Origin: Gammaproteobacteria bacterium
Lineage (GTDB): Bacteria; Pseudomonadota; Gammaproteobacteria; JAABTG01
Assembly: GCA_017999615.1 (NCBI GenBank)
Contig: JAGNLM010000013.1
Location: forward strand, 1 to 51,889
Length of the DNA stretch: 51,889 nucleotides
Reading direction: 5' to 3'
The position numbers and the translations under genes are program-made. The first letter of the stretch is position 1. Each line of letters starts with the position of its first letter. A model generated the notes under the pieces. That model searched no databases. It was not told where the DNA came from and saw only the letters and a list, made by a program, of their open reading frames with translations. Below are positions 46,159 to 51,889 of this stretch, one piece after another.

Positions 46159-47124
46159 GTGAGCGGGGCGGGGCTGGGCACAGCCGTAGGCGGGGCGGGT
46201 CCGCTCGGGGCGTCGACGGCGGACTCCCCGCTCGCCCCGCTGCTCTTCGCGCTCCTCGTCGCGGGGATCTCCCTGTGGGCGCTCTTCGCCGCGTTCCGCG
46301 CGCTGAAGCGCGCCCGGGTCGTCGAGGACGTCCCCACCTCCCGCCTGCGCTCCGCGGCCCAGGGCTACGTGGAGCTCTCCGGCACGGCCGAGCTCCTGCC
46401 GGGGACGCCCGTGCTCTCGCCCCTGTCGGGGCGCGCCTGCGCCTGGTACCGCTACCGGGTGGACGTGCGCGAGCGCGACAGCCGCAGCGGGAGCAGGGAG
46501 TGGCGCATGGTGGAGAACGGGGTGAGCGACGCCCTCTTCCGCCTGGTGGACGAGACGGGCGAGTGCGTCGTCGACCCGGACGGTGCGGACGTCACTCCCG
46601 CACTCAACCAGACCTGGTACGGCATCGAGCGCGTGCCCGGCGGCCCGCCCCCGCGCGAGTCCGCGCTGTCGCTCTTCAGCGGCCGTTACCGCTACCGCGA
46701 GGAGCTGATCCGCCCCGGTGACCCGCTCCACGCCGTCGGCAACCTGCGCACCGTCGGCGGGCCGGCCGACCAGACCCCGGTGCACGAGGACGTGCGCGCC
46801 CTGCTGGCGGAGTGGAAGCGCGACCGGGCCCGCATGCGCACCTTCGACGCCGACGGTGACGGGGCGGTCGGCCCCGCGGAGTGGGAGACCGTGCGCAAGG
46901 CGGCGGTGACCGAGGTGCTGCGCCGCAGAGCCGACCGGTCCGCCCACCTGGGGACCCACGTGCTCTCCGCGCCACCGACCCCGGGCCGCCCGTTCCTGCT
47001 CTCCGCCGTGCACCAGGACACGCTCGCCCGGCGCTACCGCTGGCGCGCCGCGGCCTTGCTCGTCCTGTCCCTCGGCGCCGCCGCGCTGGCCGTCTGGGTG
47101 AGCCAGCAGACCTGGGTGGGCTGA
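46159..47124 (+). CDS. GIDE-domain membrane protein with EF-hand-like insertion
   Basis: A 321-residue protein starting at GTG 46159. Transmembrane helices lie at about residues 27-45 (PLLFALLVAGISLWALFAAF) and near the C-terminus (AAALLVLSLGAAALAVWVS). Between them is the GIDE domain known from the mitochondrial E3 ligase MUL1/GIDE (SAAQGYVELSGTAELLPGTP, SGRACAWYRYRVD, IRPGDPLHAVGNL). There is no RING finger. A loop FDADGDGAVGPAEWE fits a calcium-binding EF-hand (DxDxDGxxxxxE). It is probably functionally tied to LemA. Confidence 0.85.
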   Translation: MSGAGLGTAVGGAGPLGASTADSPLAPLLFALLVAGISLWALFAAFRALKRARVVEDVPTSRLRSAAQGYVELSGTAELLPGTPVLSPLSGRACAWYRYRVDVRERDSRSGSREWRMVENGVSDALFRLVDETGECVVDPDGADVTPALNQTWYGIERVPGGPPPRESALSLFSGRYRYREELIRPGDPLHAVGNLRTVGGPADQTPVHEDVRALLAEWKRDRARMRTFDADGDGAVGPAEWETVRKAAVTEVLRRRADRSAHLGTHVLSAPPTPGRPFLLSAVHQDTLARRYRWRAAALLVLSLGAAALAVWVSQQTWVG

Positions 47125-47195
47125 GCCGGCCAGGCTGACGCGGGCGGACTGACCCCCTATCCTCTCGGCTCACCCCGAGGCCGAGGGAGCTGCCG

Positions 47196-49259
47196 GTGAC
47201 CGACGAAAACCCCCTGCTGACGATGGAGGGCCTGCCGCCCTTCTCCCGCATCCGGCCCGAGCATGTGGTGCCGGCCGTGGACACCCTGCTCGCGGAGGCC
47301 CGCGCCACCATCGCCGGGCTGACCGGCCCGGGCGCGGAGCCGACCTGGGACGCCCTGGTGGCGCCGCTCGAGGCCCTGCAGCACCGCGTCTCGCGGCTCT
47401 GGGCGCCGGTGGAGCACCTGAACGCGGTGGCCGACGAGAAGGCGCTGCGCCAGGCGCACGACGCGTGCCTGCCGAAACTCTCGGACTTCTGGACCGAGGT
47501 GGGCCAGAACACCGACCTCGAGCGGGGCTTCCGCGCCGTGCGGGAGGGCGCGGAGTACGGCCGGCTCGACGCCACCCGCCGGCGCGTCGTCGACGAGGCC
47601 CTGAAGGACTTCCACCTGGCCGGGGTGGACCTCCCCCCGGCGCCGCGCGAGCGTTTCCGCGCCCTCTCCGCCGAGCTCGCCACCCTGACCAACCGCTTCG
47701 CCCAGAACGTGCTGGACGCCACCCACGGGTGGGATCTGCACGTGACCGACGAGACCCGCCTCGAGGGCCTGCCCGAGACGGCCCTCACCCTCGCCCGCTC
47801 GGTCGCCGAGGGCCGTGGTCTCGAGGGCTGGGTGCTCACGCTCGACATGCCCTCCTACCTCCCGGTGCTCAGCCACGCCCGGGACCGCTCCCTGCGCGAG
47901 GAGATGTACGCCGCCTACACGACCCGCGCCTCCGAGACGGGGCCGCGCGCCGGGCGCTGGGACAACGGCCCGCTGATGGAGGACATCCTGCGCCTGCGCC
48001 ACGAGCTGGCGGGCCTCGTGGGATACCCGAGCTACGCCCACTACGCGCTCGCGAAGCGCATGGCACGCTCCCCGGAAGAGGTGCTCCGGTTCCTGCGGGA
48101 GCTCGCGGCCCACGCCCGCCCCGTGGCCTTGCGGGAGCTCGAGGAGCTCACCGCCTACGCCCGCCGGCGCGACGCCCTTGCGCGGCTCGAGGCCTGGGAC
48201 GTCCCCTTCTACGCCGAGCGCCTGCGCGAGGAGCGCTACGCCTTCTCCCAGGAGGAGCTGCGCCCGTACTTCGCGCTCCCCGACGTGCTGCAGGGGCTCT
48301 TCGGGGTGGCCGAGCGCCTCTTCGGCGTCACCATCCGCCGCCGCGACGGGGTGGACACCTGGCACCCCGAGGTCACCTTCTACGAGATCCGCGACGCCGG
48401 CGGCGAGCTGCGCGGGGAGTTCTACCTCGACCCCTGCGCGCGCCCCCACAAGCGCGGCGGCGCCTGGATGGGGTCCTGCATCGGCCGCTCCCGCGTGGGG
48501 GGGCGCTTCCATCACCCGGTCGCCTGGCTCGTCTGCAACTTCTCGCCGCCCGTCGGGGAGCGTCCTTCGCTGCTGACGCATCAGGAGGTGACGACCCTCT
48601 TCCACGAGTTCGGGCACGGGCTGCACCACCTGCTCACGCGGGTCGACGAGCCGAGCGCGGCGGGGATCAACGGGGTGGCGTGGGACGCGGTGGAGCTGCC
48701 CAGTCAGCTGATGGAGAACTGGTGCTGGGAGCCCGAGGCCATCGCGCTCTTCGCCCGCCACCACGCGACCGGCGACCCGCTGCCCGCCGAGTTGCTCGGG
48801 AAGATGCGCGCGGCGAAGAACTTCCACGCCGGCCTGCAGATGCTGCGCCAGATCGAGATGGGCCTCTTCGACTTCCGCCTGCACGCGGAGTACGACCCCG
48901 CGCAGGGCGCCCGGGTGCTGGAGCGGCTGGCGGAGGTGCGTGCGGAGGTGGCGGTCCTGCGCCCCCCCGAGTGGAACCGCTTCCCCCACGGGTTTACCCA
49001 CGTTTTCGCGGGCGGGTACGCCGCCGGGTACTATAGCTACAAGTGGGCGGAGGTCCTTTCGAGCGACGCGTTCTCCCGTTTCGAGGAAGAAGGCGTGCTC
49101 AACGCCGCCACCGGTCGTGATCTCCTCGCCGAGGTGCTGGAGCGGGGCGGCGGCCGCGAGCCGATGGAGTCGTTCATCGCCTTCCGCGGGCGCGAGCCGC
49201 GCATCGAAGCGCTGCTGCGCCACCACGGCATCCCCATCCATCAGGAGAATGCCCAGTGA
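47196..49259 (+). CDS. prlC: Oligopeptidase A (M3 family zinc metallopeptidase)
   Basis: OpdA degrades signal-peptide fragments and other oligopeptides in the cytosol. The 687-residue product starts at GTG 47196. The zinc motif is LFHEFGHGLHHLLT with the third ligand downstream in SQLMENWCWEPEAI. Substrate-loop residues GGAWMGSCIGRSRVGG and HVFAGGYAAGYYSYKWAEVL are typical. Length equals the family norm (about 680). It overlaps the next gene by 4 bp. Confidence 0.96.
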   Translation: MTDENPLLTMEGLPPFSRIRPEHVVPAVDTLLAEARATIAGLTGPGAEPTWDALVAPLEALQHRVSRLWAPVEHLNAVADEKALRQAHDACLPKLSDFWTEVGQNTDLERGFRAVREGAEYGRLDATRRRVVDEALKDFHLAGVDLPPAPRERFRALSAELATLTNRFAQNVLDATHGWDLHVTDETRLEGLPETALTLARSVAEGRGLEGWVLTLDMPSYLPVLSHARDRSLREEMYAAYTTRASETGPRAGRWDNGPLMEDILRLRHELAGLVGYPSYAHYALAKRMARSPEEVLRFLRELAAHARPVALRELEELTAYARRRDALARLEAWDVPFYAERLREERYAFSQEELRPYFALPDVLQGLFGVAERLFGVTIRRRDGVDTWHPEVTFYEIRDAGGELRGEFYLDPCARPHKRGGAWMGSCIGRSRVGGRFHHPVAWLVCNFSPPVGERPSLLTHQEVTTLFHEFGHGLHHLLTRVDEPSAAGINGVAWDAVELPSQLMENWCWEPEAIALFARHHATGDPLPAELLGKMRAAKNFHAGLQMLRQIEMGLFDFRLHAEYDPAQGARVLERLAEVRAEVAVLRPPEWNRFPHGFTHVFAGGYAAGYYSYKWAEVLSSDAFSRFEEEGVLNAATGRDLLAEVLERGGGREPMESFIAFRGREPRIEALLRHHGIPIHQENAQ

Positions 49260-49627
49260 AGATCGCAGTCACCGCAGAGAGCAACGACGGCCTGGACAGC
49301 CCCGTGTGCCAGCATTTCGGGCACGCCCCGTTCTTCATCCTGGTCGAGGTAACCGAGGGCAGCGTGGGCGACGTGCAGGGCATGCCGAACCCGTTCGCCG
49401 AGGCGCACCAGCCCGGACAGATCCCCGCATTCATCAAGCGGCAGCAGGCCGACGTGATGTTGAGCGGCGGGATGGGCGGGCGGGCGATCCAGTTCTTCGA
49501 AGAGCTCGGAATCGAGACGGCGACCGGCGCCAGCGGAACCGTACGCGAGGCGCTGGAGCACTTCCTCGGCGGCAAGCTGAAGAGCGCCGCACCGTGCGCG
49601 GAGAGTGTGGCCCACGGCCACGGGTGA
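49256..49627 (+). CDS. NifX/NifB-type dinitrogenase FeMo-cofactor-binding domain protein
   Basis: A 123-residue protein of the NifX-NafY-NifB C-terminal family. KIAVTAESNDGLDSPVCQHF and GHAPFFILVEV open it; the core QADVMLSGGMGGRAIQFFEE follows, then LGIETATGASGTVREALEHF and LGGKL. It starts at GTG 49256 and overlaps prlC (GTGA). Members bind Fe-S or FeMo cluster precursors, but many occur outside nitrogen fixation and their role is unclear. No nif genes are near. The His-rich end (AHGHG) might bind metal. Confidence 0.85.
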   Translation: MKIAVTAESNDGLDSPVCQHFGHAPFFILVEVTEGSVGDVQGMPNPFAEAHQPGQIPAFIKRQQADVMLSGGMGGRAIQFFEELGIETATGASGTVREALEHFLGGKLKSAAPCAESVAHGHG

Positions 49628-49637
49628 AACCCCGGCT

Positions 49638-49677
49638 CTCCGGGCAACGCCGGGCAGTTCGCCGGTGATGCCCGGAG
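49638..49677 (+). terminator. Stem-loop after the NifX-like gene
   Basis: CTCCGGGCA and TGCCCGGAG pair perfectly (9 bp) around a 22-base loop that can itself fold. It begins 11 bp after the stop. No T-run follows, so it may work as a 3' stabiliser or a Rho-type site. Confidence 0.5.
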
Positions 49678-49719
49678 GGCGCGTCCCCTCTCGAGGCCAC
49701 GCCCCCCGGACAGCGGGTC

Positions 49720-49741
49720 AGGGGGGCTTCGGCGCCCCCCT
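49720..49741. terminator. Convergent GC hairpin
   Basis: AGGGGGGC-ttcggc-GCCCCCCT is a perfect 8-bp stem. It lies between the + strand NifX-like gene and the minus-strand DUF4332 fragment and could stop transcription from both sides. Confidence 0.55.
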
Positions 49742-49770
49742 CGTACCGGGTCAGCGCCTCAATCAGCGCC

Positions 49771-50013
49771 TCAGTACTTGACGGCCCGCGGCAACTCCTT
49801 CGCGGCGGCCACCCACTTGGTCACCTCGCTCGCGGCAGGCACGCGGCGCACCACGTTCTTCTTCTCCTCGGCCACCTCGACGAGCTTCTTGTGCAGGTTG
49901 ACGGCGTTGCGCCGGGCGAGCTCGGGAACGGTGTCGACGCCGGCGAGCTCCAGCAGGTCCGCATACTCCTCGCCGATGCCCTTGACGCGGGCGAGGTCGG
50001 CGCGTAGGCTGCA
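49771..50013 (-). pseudogene. DUF4332 helix-hairpin-helix protein, N-terminally truncated
   Basis: The C-terminal 79 residues of a DUF4332 protein are visible: RADLARVKGIGEEYADLLEL, AGVDTVPELARRNAVNLHKK, SEVTKWVAAAKELPR. Intact members are about 130 residues with two such halves; the first half and any start codon are missing, replaced by the 5' region of the msr gene. The helix-hairpin-helix (RVKGIGEEYADLL) suggests DNA binding. Confidence 0.75.
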
Positions 50014-50053
50014 GGCGTTGACCCCACAAATTCCCGATGGCTGGAAGCACCGC

Positions 50054-51484
50054 GTGACCCGGATCCTGCTCCTGTGCCTCGCCCTGGGCGCGTCCCTCAC
50101 CGGCTGTAGCGAGGAAGCACCTGCCATGTCCGCAAACGATGAGCTCCGCGTGACCGACACACCCATCGAGACCATCGTCCTCGGCATGGGCTGTTTCTGG
50201 GGCGCCGAGAGGCGCATGGGCGAGCTTGCGGGCGTCCTCGACGTGGAGAGCGGTTACGCGAACGGCGAGGTTCCGGGCACCTACGAGGCGATCCTCGCCC
50301 ACGAGCGCGCCCTGCGCTCCGGGGTGGCGGCCCGGCGCGACCCCGGGACGCCCCCCAAGCGCAACCACGCCGAGGTGGTGAAGGTGACGTTCGAGCCCGC
50401 CAGGGTGACGCTCGAGGCGGTGCTCGCGAAGTTCTGGGAGAGCCACGACCCGACCCAGGGCGACCGCCAGGGCAACGACGTCGGCAGCAACTACCGCAGC
50501 GCCGTCTACACCCGCGGCGCGGCGCAGGAGGAGGTCGCCCAGAAGACGCGCGAGGCCTACCAGCGGGCGCTCACCGCGGCCGGCCGTGGCAGCATCACCA
50601 CCGAGATCGCCCCGCTCCAGGCGTACTTCCGCGCCGAGGACTACCACCAGGATTACCTGAAGAAGAACCCGAGGGGCTACTGCGGCCTCGGTGGCACCGG
50701 CGTGCGCTACCCGGCGGCGGAGCGGCCCGCCGCGGACGCTGGCGCGGCCGCCGCACCGAGCGCGACCGGACCCGCGGGAGCGGGCCAGGCGGGGCCCGCC
50801 ATGGCTGCCGCGCCGGCCGGAGCAGCCGAGCCCGCGGCACGCCTGGACGGTCAGGCCCTCGCCCGGGACCGCCAGCTGGTGGTCTTCGAGGCCGCGGACT
50901 GCGGGTTCTGCAGACAGTTCGAGGCCGACGTCCTCGCCCGCTGGCAGGCCGAGGTGCCGGTCGCGCGGACCCTGCGTGCCGAGGTCCCCGTCGGTTGGAC
51001 GCTGGAGAAGGCGCTCTTCGCGACACCCACGATCGTGCTCTTCGAGCAGGGGCGGGAAGTCTCGCGCTACACCGGCTACGACGGCGACGCCGGGCGGTTC
51101 TGGAATTGGCTCGGCCAGCGGCTCCTCACCCCCGAGCAGCGCCGGATCGCCTTCGAGCAGGGCACGGAGCGCCCCTTCACGGGATCGCACCTGGACGAGA
51201 AGCGCCCCGGCACCTTCGTCGACCCGGTGAGCGGCGCGCCGCTCTTCCGCAGCGACGCGAAGTTCGAGAGCGGCACCGGCTGGCCGAGCTTCTTCAACCC
51301 GGTGCCCGGCGCCCTCACCCTGCACGAGGACACGAGCCACGGCATGCGCCGCGTGGAGGTGCGCAGCGCCAGCTCCGGCATCCACCTGGGCCACGTCTTC
51401 GACGACGGCCCCCCGCCCACCCACGAGCGCTACTGCATCAACGGCAACGTGCTGAAGTTCGTGCCGGACGCCGGGGAGAGGTAG
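50054..51484 (+). CDS. msrAB: Exported MsrA-thioredoxin-MsrB fusion lipoprotein
   Basis: This repairs oxidised methionine in envelope proteins. The 476-residue product starts at GTG 50054 with a lipoprotein signal MTRILLLCLALGASLTGC. MsrA follows (about 35-215; catalytic GMGCFWGAERR, NHAEVVKVTFEP, YHQDYLKK), then an Ala/Pro linker. A thioredoxin-like domain (about 268-355; FEAADCGFCRQFE, CxxC = CGFC) could feed electrons. MsrB forms the C-terminus (about 360-470; FESGTGWPSFFNPVPG, catalytic ERYCINGNVLKFVP). The domain order resembles a PilB-like repair protein with the thioredoxin in the middle. Confidence 0.92.
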   Translation: MTRILLLCLALGASLTGCSEEAPAMSANDELRVTDTPIETIVLGMGCFWGAERRMGELAGVLDVESGYANGEVPGTYEAILAHERALRSGVAARRDPGTPPKRNHAEVVKVTFEPARVTLEAVLAKFWESHDPTQGDRQGNDVGSNYRSAVYTRGAAQEEVAQKTREAYQRALTAAGRGSITTEIAPLQAYFRAEDYHQDYLKKNPRGYCGLGGTGVRYPAAERPAADAGAAAAPSATGPAGAGQAGPAMAAAPAGAAEPAARLDGQALARDRQLVVFEAADCGFCRQFEADVLARWQAEVPVARTLRAEVPVGWTLEKALFATPTIVLFEQGREVSRYTGYDGDAGRFWNWLGQRLLTPEQRRIAFEQGTERPFTGSHLDEKRPGTFVDPVSGAPLFRSDAKFESGTGWPSFFNPVPGALTLHEDTSHGMRRVEVRSASSGIHLGHVFDDGPPPTHERYCINGNVLKFVPDAGER

Positions 51485-51779
51485 CCGTTCCGGACCGAGG
51501 CACGCCTGCGGACGGGGCAATGCCTGCGGGCAGGACCTCGAGTGCGGTCCCAGCGTCCGGGCACCCCACGCTCCCTGAAAACTGGCCGAGATGAGGCTGG
51601 TCTCTGGTCAGGAGGCGACCCACCATATTAGGGGCGGCCATCAACGCAGCAGAGGACAAGTTGGTGTTGTATGCCCGGTCCCGGTCCCGGTACCTGGGAT
51701 GGGACTATCAGACCTTCGGGATCTGGATGACGGACGATGGCATGGGGAGTGGGATCGCGGGGCTCAGCCATCCCCTCAT
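51485..51779. other. Region after msrAB with a possible protein remnant
   Basis: A + strand frame at about 51630-51783 reads LYARSRSRYLGWDYQTFGIW then MTDDGMGSGIAGLSHPLI and a stop. It has the look of the C-terminal part of an exported beta-rich protein (weakly like transferrin-binding-protein-like barrels). It has no start and is probably a fragment. The rest shows no gene. Confidence 0.35.
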
Positions 51780-51889
51780 TTAGGCGAGTCCAAACACCGC
51801 TGTGAACGTCCGTTGCCCGAGCAACATCTCGCCGAAGCGCTGTACCAGCGGACGCAGACGCTGCGCGGGCATCATCGGGATCAGCTCGT
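51780..51889 (-). CDS. Partial gene at the window edge, C-terminal end only
   Basis: The last 36 codons read ELIPMMPAQRLRPLVQRFGE then MLLGQRTFTAVFGLA and a TAA stop. The gene begins beyond the right edge. I do not recognise the family. Confidence 0.4.
   Translation of the reverse strand, partial: ELIPMMPAQRLRPLVQRFGEMLLGQRTFTAVFGLA

Noticed and set aside
49256-49627. Nitrogen fixation gene nifX
   Set aside because: The domain fits the family but there are no nif neighbours and such proteins are common in non-fixers, so no nif symbol was given.

Overview
This is a GC-rich (clearly above 60%) bacterial chromosome segment, most likely from a gammaproteobacterium of the Chromatiales / purple-sulfur or sulfur-oxidiser kind. 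Three things point there. The block tRNA-Met / ychF-pth-rplY-prs / tRNA-Gln / ispE-lolB-TPR lipoprotein / hemA-prfA-prmC-moeB is the classic gammaproteobacterial arrangement (also found in Pseudomonas). The glycine cleavage P-protein is split (gcvPA/gcvPB). PEP-CTERM (exosortase-sorted) proteins are present. The species cannot be fixed from sequence alone.

The window falls into two halves. The left half (about 1-28,960) is accessory and decaying. It opens with modA and modE under a near-perfect ModE operator. An IS66 remnant, a doubly deleted AbiE toxin-antitoxin pair and a 5'-truncated plcP next to an intact agt-type glycosyltransferase (lipid-remodelling pair) follow. After these come tex, an IS4 relic, and three PEP-CTERM genes with a csrA gene and a csrA fragment interleaved. 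IS21 and mini-IS66 relics lead to a BRCT-domain gene. Then comes a complete type I-E CRISPR-Cas system, read leftward: cse2-cas6e-cas7e-cas5e-cse1-cas1-cas2, then an array of 51 well-conserved repeats, then cas3. This order is shuffled relative to the textbook I-E operon, and cas2 runs almost directly into the array. A frameshifted piece of a giant phage polyvalent protein (LPD38 type) lies between the cas operon and tRNA-Met.

The right half (28,978-51,889) is core genome. It carries translation and tRNA maintenance (ychF, pth, rplY, prfA, prmC), PRPP, isoprenoid and tetrapyrrole synthesis (prs, ispE, hemA), outer-membrane lipoprotein insertion (lolB), and sulfur-carrier activation (moeB). 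It also holds the glycine cleavage operon gcvT-gcvH-gcvPA-tpx-gcvPB, a lemA/GIDE membrane pair, oligopeptidase A with a NifX-like protein, and an exported MsrA-thioredoxin-MsrB fusion lipoprotein.

The points most worth a second look are these: the rearranged I-E locus with its minimal leader; two spacers that cover the same 11 codons of diverged homologous viral genes; the PAM-linked variable base in five repeats; the parallel deletions in both AbiE genes; a 365-bp mini-IS66 with 31-bp perfect ends inserted in istA; 11-bp-period tandem repeats in two housekeeping intergenic gaps; and Gly/Glu-rich coding microsatellites in three unrelated housekeeping genes.
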